A stretch of DNA of 64,000 nucleotides from Pseudobdellovibrionaceae bacterium (GCA_947449255.1 CANFQX010000017.1:1-64000); one strand, 5' to 3'. Positions 20,531-30,482 are shown, counted from the first letter of the stretch. Notes: generated from the letters alone by a model not told the origin. Numbers and translations: made by a program.

Positions 20531-21874
20531 GTGATTACAAATTTTAAAATGAAACAAACGACAACTCTACTCATTGCCATTTTATTTCAAATCTTTACCC
20601 AGAGCTCTTTTGCAAAAGTTCCAGCAGGATGGATACAAACAGGAGACACCAACCAATTTGTAGCCACCAGCAATGAAGCTGAAGAACCCGTTACCTTGGG
20701 GCCTGACCTGCAAAAGCTATTAAACACAACCTATGCCGTCGTGAGTCCTAGCTTAGAACAAAAAGATCAATTCGGCCTAACAAGCCTGACCCAAAAAAAC
20801 ACGCAGGGTCCTTGGTATTTAGCTTCAGTAAAAACAGAAATAGGGATCGAAGCTGGGGGCGATATCGGCCTTGTTGGCGTTGCCGGATCTGCTGCTTTTG
20901 AATACATTTGGATGCGCACAGCCCGATCCTTAAAAAAACTTCAACAAGAGCATTATGGCAAAACCCCAAAATCAACTCAATTTAGAAAGACTCAAAGCAA
21001 CTCACTCCTGGCGATGAATTCACAGGACCCCAGCACCCTAAATCTTTCTAGCGACATGACAAACAAAGAGGTCTCTCAACGAATTGATGATCTGGTTAAA
21101 TACGTCATGCAGTCCAAGAAGGTTTCAAATAAAGCCTCTGACAGCCAAAAATTAAAATATCAACTCACACAACATGTGAATCTCCATCAAAGACTTGCAG
21201 AAAAGGTTTCAGAAAGTTCACAGCAATTAACCTGGAAGCCTTATAAATACCAGTTGGAATTGTATGTTACTGCCAACGGTTCCGTCATTCCCACCATCGA
21301 GGTTGGCGGAGTGATGAGAGTTCGCATTGAATGGTCCATCAGAGAAAAGAAAAGTTTTGTGTCAACACCCACGGCATTAACCAACCACATCGAAATGCTC
21401 ACCAATGAATTGACTGCACAATTTCAAAACCCCGATGACCCGAACAACCAGTACCCACTTTATGGTGTCAAAGTCGGATTGGGCTTTGGCATTGGTGGAG
21501 ATTTAAATTTAGTTTCAGCAAATGCTCACTCCATTGCTAGTGTTTTCCTTAAGTACAATCCACCTAAAGCCAATTTGTATTCTAAAAATAGTTTGAGTTT
21601 TTTGAATTCTGAGGACGAAGTGATCAATGGAATTTCAAAAGCACAGTGGCAAAAGGGAATAAAAAAAGCTAGCAAAATGGCTTCCTTTATTATCAGTCAG
21701 AGTGCTGCCTCCGAAAAGAAAATCGATGCCCAGCGCCCGCAACGAGACTTTGAACTTGGCGCCATTGAAGTCGAGCTTGAATTGACAGCTGGGGGCGAAA
21801 TCTTTTTACCCACTGTTGAAGGAATAGGCTTTATGGAACTGTTCTTTAATAAAAAAAATCGTCTAAAACCTTAA
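20531..21874 (+). CDS. Secreted protein with internal repeats, unknown function
   Basis: Signal peptide after GTG start at 20531; four similar segments of type xxLELxAGGxIxLxxVxGxxxxxxxW. Confidence 0.55.
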   Translation: MITNFKMKQTTTLLIAILFQIFTQSSFAKVPAGWIQTGDTNQFVATSNEAEEPVTLGPDLQKLLNTTYAVVSPSLEQKDQFGLTSLTQKNTQGPWYLASVKTEIGIEAGGDIGLVGVAGSAAFEYIWMRTARSLKKLQQEHYGKTPKSTQFRKTQSNSLLAMNSQDPSTLNLSSDMTNKEVSQRIDDLVKYVMQSKKVSNKASDSQKLKYQLTQHVNLHQRLAEKVSESSQQLTWKPYKYQLELYVTANGSVIPTIEVGGVMRVRIEWSIREKKSFVSTPTALTNHIEMLTNELTAQFQNPDDPNNQYPLYGVKVGLGFGIGGDLNLVSANAHSIASVFLKYNPPKANLYSKNSLSFLNSEDEVINGISKAQWQKGIKKASKMASFIISQSAASEKKIDAQRPQRDFELGAIEVELELTAGGEIFLPTVEGIGFMELFFNKKNRLKP

Positions 21875-21890
21875 TTTATTTTTTTAGGAA

Positions 21891-22316
21891 ATGAATCTAA
21901 ATATGAAAATTAAATTATACAAAAACGCCTGCACCAAGTGTTTATCTTTCATTGCAACTTCTTTGGCTTTTTTAGTTCTTATTTCAATCTCTTTAATAAC
22001 AAAGTCGATGGCCAGTGAAGTCAAAAAAACAAGCCATCTGCCTTTCTCCTTTGCTGAAGTCGATCGTATGGAATTGAACTTTCAAAGTGAATTGGCCAGT
22101 GAGGTCACGAAGGCCAAACAGCTCAACAAATTTAAAATCGAGGCGAGAAAAATCAATGGAGGCCTAGCCTTTGAATCCGAAGAAGAAAGCCTTGTTGAGC
22201 AGTTTATTGAGCTCTCTAGGATCAATGTGTTGATTGGTGTTTTTACTGCTTTTGACTTAGAAATTGTCGAATTTAAAATTCAACCCTATGTGGAGCTGCG
22301 TTTTGATAAGCCCTAA
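21891..22316 (+). CDS. Small secreted/membrane-anchored protein
   Basis: N-terminal hydrophobic segment; C-terminal YVELRFDKP similar to the 20068 product's IELRFERLP. Confidence 0.45.
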   Translation: MNLNMKIKLYKNACTKCLSFIATSLAFLVLISISLITKSMASEVKKTSHLPFSFAEVDRMELNFQSELASEVTKAKQLNKFKIEARKINGGLAFESEEESLVEQFIELSRINVLIGVFTAFDLEIVEFKIQPYVELRFDKP

Positions 22317-22824
22317 GTTTTGGCGAACTTGGCACAGAAAAATCTCCATCCTGTTTATAATTCCCCTTGTCGTTATTTCTGTGTCCGGTTTTTTTCTAAG
22401 TCTGCGTAGTTTTAGCCCCTGGATTCAACCTCCGCAATTAAAAGCCAGCGCTGGCTGGCCTCTGGTTTCCATGGAGGATTTATGGGCGAAGGCTCAACAA
22501 ATCAAGGCGGCAGAACTGACAAGTTTAAGTCAGTTAAAGAGCATAGAAATCAAAGTCAATTCAGGTACAGTTAATTTTCGAAGCCAAAATGGCTATGAGA
22601 TCCAATTTAATGCCAAAAACGGAGAAATACTCTCTAGCGCACAACGTTGGACGCCCCTTCTTGCCGAAATTCACGAGGGAAATTTCTTGCCCCAGTGGCT
22701 CAAGAATATTTTTTTCTTGCCAGCGGGTGTAATTTTAACTTTTCTTTCCATTTCTGGGCTATCTATGTTTATTAGCTCAAACAAAAAGAAAAAGGGTCAA
22801 GCGCATGAACAAAGCACAAAATAA
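22264..22824 (+). CDS. PepSY-associated transmembrane protein
   Basis: FWRTWHRKISILFIIPLVVISVSGFFLSLR typical of PepSY-TM proteins; second TM near C-terminus. Confidence 0.6.
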   Translation: MSNLKFNPMWSCVLISPKFWRTWHRKISILFIIPLVVISVSGFFLSLRSFSPWIQPPQLKASAGWPLVSMEDLWAKAQQIKAAELTSLSQLKSIEIKVNSGTVNFRSQNGYEIQFNAKNGEILSSAQRWTPLLAEIHEGNFLPQWLKNIFFLPAGVILTFLSISGLSMFISSNKKKKGQAHEQSTK

Positions 22825-23878
22825 AAATTTCAACTTTGGCTTAGAACTTGAATATCTCCTGACCGACAAAATCAGTGGCCAAGCGCTTTGGCATCAGGAC
22901 CTTAAATTTTCAACGCTAAACGAGTGCTTTGAATCCATCTCCATGGATGGAATTCCATCCATGGAAGGGCTTGATTTAGAGCCACCACACAAAAAAAACT
23001 TACCCTTTGTTGTTGAAGGATATCATGTTTCTGATTCTGATTTTAACATGATTGATATTCTACCAAAGGGGGTTGAGATCCGAACTCCTGTCATGCAAAG
23101 CATTGGGGATTGTTTAAATATTTCCAAAGAATTATTTAATCGCATGAAAAATGGACTGGAGGCTCTAGGCTACAGCCCCGTCGCCTTATCTCATCATCCT
23201 CTTCACAGCGAATTTACCGGCCAACAAAACAAAAGACGTCATGATTATTGGCAATGGGCCATGGAAGTCATGACAACGTTTGGTCCCGACATCAATGTCA
23301 GCTTGCCTTCGGATCTAATGAAGCATATCGATTTGAAAGACCTTGAGGCCAAGGTCGACTATTATGCCCCAGCAATGGCGGCATTCAGCTTAGCTTCGCC
23401 TTTTGTGAATAATGACCTTTGGAAAATAAGAAACACTTACGGAAAGTCATTTAGAACTCACAAAAGAAGCTATATTGCTCCCCCTATCGAAATTCATCCT
23501 CATGAGGGGTTTCGATTGGAATTTAAAGTTTTTGAGATGACTCCAAATCTTATGGATTATCAGAATTTTTTCTTGTTGTTTTTAACATTGCTGTTAGATG
23601 AAAATTTAAAAGGGCGAGCCAGCAAGCAATCTAGAATATATGATTTGGGCAGTGTCGCGCAGTTTGGATTCAAGGCCCCTGAAATTCAATCCCGTGCCTC
23701 GGCTTTATTGCTAAGCTCTTCACAAATTCTTCCACAATGGGGATTTAATTCTGAGTCTCTCGTTGATTTTGTCTATCGGCTTGAAAAAAATCAAACACCA
23801 GCAGACTTGATGATTCAGGACTATCTTCAAACTCAGGATCTAAATTCTATTTTGAAAAGCCGCTCAGCACTCTTATAG
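22805..23878 (+). CDS. GCS2-like carboxylate-amine ligase / glutamate-cysteine ligase family
   Basis: FNFGLELEYLL; GVEIRTPVMQS; HHPLHSEFTG. Confidence 0.6.
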   Translation: MNKAQNKNFNFGLELEYLLTDKISGQALWHQDLKFSTLNECFESISMDGIPSMEGLDLEPPHKKNLPFVVEGYHVSDSDFNMIDILPKGVEIRTPVMQSIGDCLNISKELFNRMKNGLEALGYSPVALSHHPLHSEFTGQQNKRRHDYWQWAMEVMTTFGPDINVSLPSDLMKHIDLKDLEAKVDYYAPAMAAFSLASPFVNNDLWKIRNTYGKSFRTHKRSYIAPPIEIHPHEGFRLEFKVFEMTPNLMDYQNFFLLFLTLLLDENLKGRASKQSRIYDLGSVAQFGFKAPEIQSRASALLLSSSQILPQWGFNSESLVDFVYRLEKNQTPADLMIQDYLQTQDLNSILKSRSALL

Positions 23879-24015
23879 TTTTTTGATTATTTCTTAGTGT
23901 TTCTAGGGCAACAATCCCGAAAAAATGAGTGGCAACCTGGACTTAAGTTTAAATAGCACTCGTTTTTTTAATTTCAGCCTTGCCGTAAAAAAATCGAGCC
24001 ATTAGGTTTAAAGAT

Positions 24016-24453
24016 ATGAAAATTCGAAAGTCCTATTTAATTTATCCAAAATTCCAATTATCCCTCGTTATTGCAAATTTGCTGGTTTCCTTTTTTTTTC
24101 CATGCATAATTATTTTACTTTTTGGTCAACTAAAAAATAATCTCAGCCTGATGGGAATGAGTCCAAGTAATTATGAAATCTTTTCGTCTCAGTTGAATAC
24201 TTACGTTTATGACGTGGTTATTTGTTTCGGCATTACTGCAATTTTGAGCTCATTATTTTTTATCTGGCTCTCTCATAAAATAGTGGGACCGATTGTGAAG
24301 CTGATGAGTTTTTTAAAAACATATGAATCTTCAAAGTTAGGTGGTGGCCCAGCTCCCGGCATCCTCAACTTCAGAAAAGATGACTTGTTTCTTGAATTGC
24401 CTGAACTTGTTAATAGGGCCTTGAGCGCAGCTGAGTCTTCCGCAAAAAATTAG
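24016..24453 (+). CDS. Two-TM protein with HAMP-like region
   Basis: Two hydrophobic segments followed by SHKIVGPIVKLMSFLKTYE. Confidence 0.55.
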   Translation: MKIRKSYLIYPKFQLSLVIANLLVSFFFPCIIILLFGQLKNNLSLMGMSPSNYEIFSSQLNTYVYDVVICFGITAILSSLFFIWLSHKIVGPIVKLMSFLKTYESSKLGGGPAPGILNFRKDDLFLELPELVNRALSAAESSAKN

Positions 24454-24456
24454 ATA

Positions 24457-24744
24457 TTACTTAATAAGACTATTGTTATGAAAAAGTGCATACAAAGCTA
24501 TATGAAGTCCCAATCTCTCAGGCTTCTTTGTGGTATTCCAGGTCCTGCGAAAGAGTCTGTTTATATTTACTCTCAACATAGCAAAAGAATGATTCAAACT
24601 AAAAAGCGGATCAAATCCACCCCTTTTTAGTTCCCTCTGACCGACAACGCAGCCAGTGCAACCTTCACACTTCTTGTGATCTGCCTTTGGGAAATGGGGG
24701 CATTTTATAGATATAGCAATTGCAAAGGAGCAATCCCTACGCCA
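24457..24744 (-). pseudogene. Probable C-terminal fragment of a transposase
   Basis: Reverse-strand open frame without start: KCPHFPKADHKKCEGCTGCVVGQRELKRGGFDPLFSLNHSFAMLRVNINRLFRRTWNTTKKPERLGLHIALYALFHNNSLIK*; the RRTWNTTKKPERL..H..LY.LFHN ending resembles transposase C-termini. Confidence 0.45.
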
Positions 24745-24770
24745 TCAACAATTTAAGGGGCCAGTTTATC

Positions 24771-25946
24771 TTAGATACAAACTTCCCCTGGCAAATCCTG
24801 AAGGTTGTAGGTACTAGCCATGGAATATCCATAAGCGCCAGCATCCATGACAGCCAAGAAGTCGCCCTCTTGAACTTCTCCAAGCATTCTGTCCTTGGCA
24901 AAGAAATCTGAAGATTCACAGATAGGCCCTACGACATCAAAAAGAGACTCCTGGTTTTTTTTTTCAACTGGGTAAATCAAATGAAAAGCCTCATACAAAG
25001 AGGGCCGAATAAGATGGTTCATTCCAGAATCAACAATGGCAAACTTTTTGTGGCTGGTTTTTTTTATGTATTGGACTTGAGTGAGTAAAACCCCGGCATG
25101 CCCCAACAGCCACCGACCTGGTTCAGATTGAAGCTCGCAGTGCAGCTCCTTGAGTGAATTCATCGTGATTGCTGCATACTCTTTGAGGAGGCTCTCCTCT
25201 TTGGCGAGGTCAAGTCGGTCATAAAAAATCCCCAAGCCACCGCCAAAGTCAAATTTACGAAGAGATTTAAATTCACTCTGCAAAGTTTTATAAATCTTTT
25301 TAAGCTTTTCGAGTGCTTCTTGATAACCTTCAAATTCCATCATCTGCGAGCCCAAATGCAGACTTATTCCAACCAAGTCTAAAGACTCCGAATTTTTTTT
25401 AAGACAAGAGATCAATTCTGGAATGAGCGAGAGCTCCATACCAAATTTATTGTCACGAAGCCCTGTTGCAATATAGGGATGAGTTTTAATATCAATATCA
25501 GGATTTAAGCGCAGTGCGACCGCGGCCTTTTTATTTAGGCTTTTTGCTATTTCACCGATGCGCTCTAATTCAGGCAAGCTTTCCACATTGATCTGATAGA
25601 TCCCTAGTTTTAAGGCTTCAGTGATCTCGTGACGAGTTTTTCCGACCCCACTGTAGACGATGTCACTGACTGTGAAGCCATTTTCTAAGGCGCGATGGAT
25701 CTCACCCAGGGAGACCACGTCAGCGCCTGCGCCTAAATCTTTCAGGCAGCGCAAAACTTGAGGATTGGAATTGGCCTTCATTGCATAAAATATGCGCACA
25801 CCTTGCAAGGCCTGAGACATCAACGCAAAGCGTGCACGAATGAAATCCAGATCATAAACGTAAATGGGCTGCTTATAATTGCTGAGTAGACTTTTTAAAT
25901 TCTTTTTCTTGGGCCCCAGATGCAATTCATTATTGATGTATTCCAT
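24771..25946 (-). CDS. lysA: Diaminopimelate decarboxylase
   Basis: PIYVYDLDFIRARF; FYAMKANSNPQVL (PLP Lys); SLHLGSQM; GICESSDFFAKDR-type motif (GPICESSDFFAKDR). Confidence 0.9.
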   Translation of the reverse strand: MEYINNELHLGPKKKNLKSLLSNYKQPIYVYDLDFIRARFALMSQALQGVRIFYAMKANSNPQVLRCLKDLGAGADVVSLGEIHRALENGFTVSDIVYSGVGKTRHEITEALKLGIYQINVESLPELERIGEIAKSLNKKAAVALRLNPDIDIKTHPYIATGLRDNKFGMELSLIPELISCLKKNSESLDLVGISLHLGSQMMEFEGYQEALEKLKKIYKTLQSEFKSLRKFDFGGGLGIFYDRLDLAKEESLLKEYAAITMNSLKELHCELQSEPGRWLLGHAGVLLTQVQYIKKTSHKKFAIVDSGMNHLIRPSLYEAFHLIYPVEKKNQESLFDVVGPICESSDFFAKDRMLGEVQEGDFLAVMDAGAYGYSMASTYNLQDLPGEVCI

Positions 25947-25990
25947 AAAATCCTCGTAATATCATCATCACCTAAGAAGGGACCTTTGTC

Positions 25991-26641
25991 ATGAAAACTT
26001 CGATTTTTACCTACACTTCCAAAGGACTTCCAGTCCTTGCTTATGAATTTCACCGAGGTGGAAAAGAAATTCTAATTCTAGGCGGCGTCCATGGCGATGA
26101 AATCGAGGGAGTCATAGCCTCATTTGAGTTGCTCAAGCATTTTCTGAATTCATTTGATTACAAAATGAACCTGACCCTCGTTCCGCAGTTTAACTTAGAA
26201 GGGGTCCTTTTTAAAACGCGGGGCAATGCAAAAGGCGTCGACCTCAATCGCAATTTACCAACTCAAGATTGGTCGCCCGAAATTAAAACACCCCGCTATC
26301 ACCCTGGGGTTTCAGCAGGCAGCGAAGTCGAAAATCAGGGCTTGATCCACTATTTAGAAAATAAAAAACCTGCTTTGGTTCTCTCTCTGCATTCTTGGAA
26401 TCCGGTTTTAAACGTCAATGGGGATTGCTACGAATTTGCCAATGTGCTGGCGGCTCTCACGGGTTACAAAATTGATGATGACATTGGTTATCCAACCCCT
26501 GGTTGCCTTGGAACCTACGCTGGCTTAGAGCGAAAATGTCCAACCCTCACCTATGAAATTGAGCGCGGCTTAGCGGCTGAAGACATCATCAAAATCCATG
26601 TCCCTGCAATTTTAGAGGCTCTGAAAGTTTACAGCACTTAA
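25991..26641 (+). CDS. M14-family zinc carboxypeptidase/amidase, possibly murein-peptide amidase (MpaA-like)
   Basis: GGVHGDEIEG (HxxE), GVDLNRNLP, LSLHSWNP, TYEIERG. Confidence 0.75.
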   Translation: MKTSIFTYTSKGLPVLAYEFHRGGKEILILGGVHGDEIEGVIASFELLKHFLNSFDYKMNLTLVPQFNLEGVLFKTRGNAKGVDLNRNLPTQDWSPEIKTPRYHPGVSAGSEVENQGLIHYLENKKPALVLSLHSWNPVLNVNGDCYEFANVLAALTGYKIDDDIGYPTPGCLGTYAGLERKCPTLTYEIERGLAAEDIIKIHVPAILEALKVYST

Positions 26642-26689
26642 CAAATTTTCTTAACATTTTTTAATTCCTATTTATAACTGGAGATCCCC

Positions 26690-27511
26690 ATGAAAAACGA
26701 ACTCAATCAATTGTACACTGATATTCAAAATGGCAAAAAAATAGATGACCTTTCAAGCCATGAGCTGCGCCAAATTCATGAAACGATCGAAAGCCTTGAT
26801 TCTGGCAAACTGCGTGTGTGTGAAAAAACGGGTGAAGCCTGGATCACTCATGAGTGGATTAAAAAAGCAATTTTGCTTTATTTCCGCATCCAAAAAATGT
26901 CTCTGATGGAATCTGGGGATTTTAATTATTTTGATAAAGTTCCTGTAAAAAAATGGACTGAAGACTGTGGCTTGCGAGTGGTCCCTCCGGCGATTGCACG
27001 CAAAGGCTCTTTCATTGAACGAGGCGTCATTTTGATGCCTTCTTACGTGAATATTGGTGCCTATGTCGGTGCTGGCACCATGGTGGACACCTGGGCCACA
27101 GTGGGCTCTTGCGCTCAGATCGGTAAAAATGTGCATCTCTCTGGAGGTGTGGGGATCGGCGGCGTGCTAGAACCCGTGCAAGCCAGTCCGGTGATCATCG
27201 AAGACAATGCCTTTATTGGCAGCCGTTGCATCGTGGTTGAAGGCGTAAGGATTGAAGAAGGAGCCGTACTTGGTGCTGGAGTCACAATCACCGCGAGTAC
27301 AAAAATTATTGATGTTTCGACAGCAGAGGTTACCGAATATCGTGGTCGTGTCCCAGCCAACAGTGTTGTCATTCCAGGCACACAAAATAAAAAATTTGCT
27401 GCTGGAGAGTTTGGAGTTCCCTGCGCTTTGATCATTGGCAAAAGAAAACCCAGCACCGACTTAAAGACCTCGTTAACAGATGCACTTCGCGACTTTCAAG
27501 TGAGTGTATAA
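26690..27511 (+). CDS. dapD: 2,3,4,5-tetrahydropyridine-2,6-dicarboxylate N-succinyltransferase
   Basis: Left-handed beta-helix hexapeptides; [35 protein letters not shown] is diagnostic. Confidence 0.93.
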   Translation: MKNELNQLYTDIQNGKKIDDLSSHELRQIHETIESLDSGKLRVCEKTGEAWITHEWIKKAILLYFRIQKMSLMESGDFNYFDKVPVKKWTEDCGLRVVPPAIARKGSFIERGVILMPSYVNIGAYVGAGTMVDTWATVGSCAQIGKNVHLSGGVGIGGVLEPVQASPVIIEDNAFIGSRCIVVEGVRIEEGAVLGAGVTITASTKIIDVSTAEVTEYRGRVPANSVVIPGTQNKKFAAGEFGVPCALIIGKRKPSTDLKTSLTDALRDFQVSV

Positions 27512-27520
27512 TTGCAGGTT

Positions 27521-28777
27521 CTATTTAGTCCGAAGAGCCTCGGAGGGTTGAACCTCAGAGGCTGCTCTGGCTGGAATATAAGATCCTAGAAGGGCGATGA
27601 GGAAGCTTGCCACAAGGACTCCCGCAACAAGCCATCCATCCACTAAGGCGGGAATGGAAGCATCATAATAAATTTGCTGAGGTAAAAAATTGATGGGATT
27701 TTGCTGAATATAAAATCCAATGACCAAGCCAAACAGGGTCCCTGTTAAAACTCCAATTCCAGAAATCATGCATCCCATTTGCGTGAAGGTAAGAATGGTT
27801 TGACGGCTAGAAAAACCCAAGGTTCTGAGGATGGCAATATCCCTGCGTTTTTGCGACAGCAACAGAGCCAGCACCGTCAGAATAGAGCTTCCTGCAATCA
27901 TCCCCGCTAAACCCAAAAAGAATCCAATAGTCAACTTTTCAAGCTTGAGCGCATAGAGCAAAGCACTGTTGCGGTCTTCCCAAGTTTCAACTTGGACATC
28001 TGAAAAACTTAAAAGGCTTTCCTTTGTTTTTTCAATTTGTTGTGGATTTGCCAGCCAGGCTTCAATCCCAATTTTTTTCAATCCTGAATTATCCAATTGT
28101 GAAAGTGCATTGCCCCGTTGATAAAATAAAAATTGGGCATCCACATCCGATAAACTCGTGGTGACTATATATTTAACTCGGACGCGCTCAAACTGAGGTA
28201 TTTCCCCAATCGGCAGCAACAGACTAGCTGGGGACATCAGGGATATAAAATCGCCTTCAAAGACACCCAAAGATTGTGCTAAATCAACTCCTAAAACAAC
28301 TTCACCCTGCTCCGGAATATCTTGCGGATCCCAAACTGCTGAGTTCAAGAGGCCATCTTTTTTGGTGGATTTTTTATCGAGACTTTTGAGTTGCTCAATG
28401 AAATATTCCAAGCTTGCGCGAGTCAAACCCCGGGCAATTCCGCCGCGAAACTGACCGTCTTGGCTGCGAATGATCACATCTTGAGTTTCGTAAACGTAGA
28501 CTTTATTTCCTTCGTCTTCTTTGAGCCGTTGAAAAGCGGGGTGATTCTCAAGAGACTGAGGAGTTTTTAGATCGGACACGGACACATACAAGTGTGGCTC
28601 AAGCCCCATGATCCTTGATTTGATACTGGCATTCATCCCATTCATCACAAATAAAACCACCAAGAAAGCGGTCACACTGATACTGATGGCACCCATAGAT
28701 AGCCAAGCAATTCGCTTAACCAGGGCTCCGGCTCTTTTAGAAAAAATAAAATGGCTGAAAAGATGACTGACGATCAT
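27521..28777 (-). CDS. LolC/E-like FtsX-family ABC permease
   Basis: SHLFSHFIFSKRAGALVKRIAWLSMGAISISVTAFLVVLFVMNGM; C-terminal ARAASEVQPSEALR. Confidence 0.8.
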   Translation of the reverse strand: MIVSHLFSHFIFSKRAGALVKRIAWLSMGAISISVTAFLVVLFVMNGMNASIKSRIMGLEPHLYVSVSDLKTPQSLENHPAFQRLKEDEGNKVYVYETQDVIIRSQDGQFRGGIARGLTRASLEYFIEQLKSLDKKSTKKDGLLNSAVWDPQDIPEQGEVVLGVDLAQSLGVFEGDFISLMSPASLLLPIGEIPQFERVRVKYIVTTSLSDVDAQFLFYQRGNALSQLDNSGLKKIGIEAWLANPQQIEKTKESLLSFSDVQVETWEDRNSALLYALKLEKLTIGFFLGLAGMIAGSSILTVLALLLSQKRRDIAILRTLGFSSRQTILTFTQMGCMISGIGVLTGTLFGLVIGFYIQQNPINFLPQQIYYDASIPALVDGWLVAGVLVASFLIALLGSYIPARAASEVQPSEALRTK

Positions 28778-28815
28778 CCTTCCATCTTAGTGACAAGATC
28801 TAGTGTTTCAAGAAA

Positions 28816-29775
28816 TTATTTGCGCAGACTTGCAGGGACACGACGCAAGGCTTCTTCTTCATGAACTTCGCGGACATTCCCCTTCATAAAAAAACTTTTT
28901 TGCATGGCTTTTAAAACAACCACGGTTTCATTGAGTGCCTCGATCAGGCGAAGGCTAGCTCCTGGCAATTCAGGCTCAATTGTTTTTAATGCAGGCCCCA
29001 TAGCATTCATCATGACCGCTACATTTTTGATCATAAAGGCCATATCTTTTGCCAAGGCGGGATTTTGCCTATTCAGCTCAGGTAAAATTTTATTTATTTC
29101 TGCTGTGGTGATGGCCAGATTCGCTACTAATTTCTCAACCCCATTGTTGCTCGAGGCCTGCTTTGAAAGCTTAATCACTTCCACGGACATGGTGTTCATA
29201 TTTTTAATCAAGGGATCCACGCGATCGATGGTCTTGACAAGTCCTTCGATGCGCCCTTTATTCGCAAAGGAATTGATCAGAAATTTCATATTGTCCAGCA
29301 GCTCACCAACACGCCCCAAATAATTGTTCCATGTTTTTCCGTTAAGTAATGCAATGAAATCCACGGTTCCCACGGAAGGGATCGCACTGTTGGCCGCCAA
29401 CAATGGGCTTTTTTCTGAACCCACACCCACATCTAAGACTCGCTCACCAATCACAAAAGGACGTATCAACTGAGTGACACTGTCCTCATGGACGCGCTCT
29501 TTAAATCGATCTAAAAGATAAAAATGAACACGAATCTTATTGTCTGCCTGCAGTTCAACAGCATCCACAGCGCCAGCTTTTAAACCAGCCATTTGCACGA
29601 GAGTGCCCTGATGAATTCCATCGGCATTTTCAAAAACGGTCGAATAAAAAATTTTTGATTCAAGCCAACCTTGCTTGATGGCGACACTGAGAGCTGTCAC
29701 AAGGACTCCGCCAATCGCACACAAGACAAACAGGCCAGCCACTCGTTCAAATTTATTGAACTTCAACGGTCTCAT
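28816..29775 (-). CDS. MCE/MlaD-domain lipid-transport protein
   Basis: N-terminal TM then IFYSTVFENADGIHQGTLVQMAGLKAGAVDAVEL (MCE domain). Confidence 0.85.
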   Translation of the reverse strand: MRPLKFNKFERVAGLFVLCAIGGVLVTALSVAIKQGWLESKIFYSTVFENADGIHQGTLVQMAGLKAGAVDAVELQADNKIRVHFYLLDRFKERVHEDSVTQLIRPFVIGERVLDVGVGSEKSPLLAANSAIPSVGTVDFIALLNGKTWNNYLGRVGELLDNMKFLINSFANKGRIEGLVKTIDRVDPLIKNMNTMSVEVIKLSKQASSNNGVEKLVANLAITTAEINKILPELNRQNPALAKDMAFMIKNVAVMMNAMGPALKTIEPELPGASLRLIEALNETVVVLKAMQKSFFMKGNVREVHEEEALRRVPASLRK

Positions 29776-30482
29776 ATATGAACCACTCTTTTTTCTGGAT
29801 CTACTTTTTGATAATACAGCTGTCCACCGTCAAGATGCAGAATTTGATGATCCATCAAATCCATAAATTTATCATCATAGGAAGTTATAAAAATATGATT
29901 CAGATGCCCTTGTTTGCGAAGCCCCTGCATATAATCAACAAAGTTATAGAGACTGCTTTTCCCCAAGCCCACACTGGGATCGTCAAGCAACAAAATTTGC
30001 GGATGCATCACTAAAGATCGCAATAAGACCGTTAATTTTCTGACCCGACCGGGAACGCTGGCGGGCCGTTCATTGGCAAAAAATGTCAAATCAAAGATCT
30101 TCAGCATCTCATCCACTCGCAGCTTGGCTTCCTGAGGGGAAACGACTTTGTGATAAAGCAGTGGCAGCATTAAATTATCGAACAATGTTCTATTGCTAAT
30201 CAGCCCACCACTATCAAAGGAATAGCCAATTTGCATTCTGTAGGGCAAGAACTCTTCAAAGCTCATGTCACTGACATTTTCTCCATTAATTAAATACTTG
30301 CCTGATTGAGGAATCTGCATGCCGCAAAGGATTTGTAGCAAGGAACTTTTGCCAGCCCCCTCCTCAGCCTTGACCCAGATGATTTCATTGGTTGGAAAAT
30401 CAAAATCAACATTTGAAATCACGGGAGTTTGTCCTTCATGAGAAAATGAAACTTCCTCAAATCTTAGACTTGCAATTTTCAT
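29772..30482 (-). CDS. MlaF-like ABC ATPase with degenerate catalytic motifs
   Basis: Walker A AEEGAGKSS; signature VPGRVRK; Walker B LLLDDP; operon with MlaE and MlaD-like genes. Confidence 0.8.
   Translation of the reverse strand: MKIASLRFEEVSFSHEGQTPVISNVDFDFPTNEIIWVKAEEGAGKSSLLQILCGMQIPQSGKYLINGENVSDMSFEEFLPYRMQIGYSFDSGGLISNRTLFDNLMLPLLYHKVVSPQEAKLRVDEMLKIFDLTFFANERPASVPGRVRKLTVLLRSLVMHPQILLLDDPSVGLGKSSLYNFVDYMQGLRKQGHLNHIFITSYDDKFMDLMDHQILHLDGGQLYYQKVDPEKRVVHI

Noticed and set aside
24478-24630. Small plus-strand ORF MKKCIQSYMKSQSLRLLCGIPGPAKESVY...
   Set aside because: Antisense to a better-supported reverse-strand transposase-like frame
27536-27563. Hairpin AGCCTCGGAGGGTT/AACCTCAGAGGCT between dapD and the LolC-like gene
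   Set aside because: Imperfect, lies within the LolC-like coding end and has no T-run; not a convincing terminator
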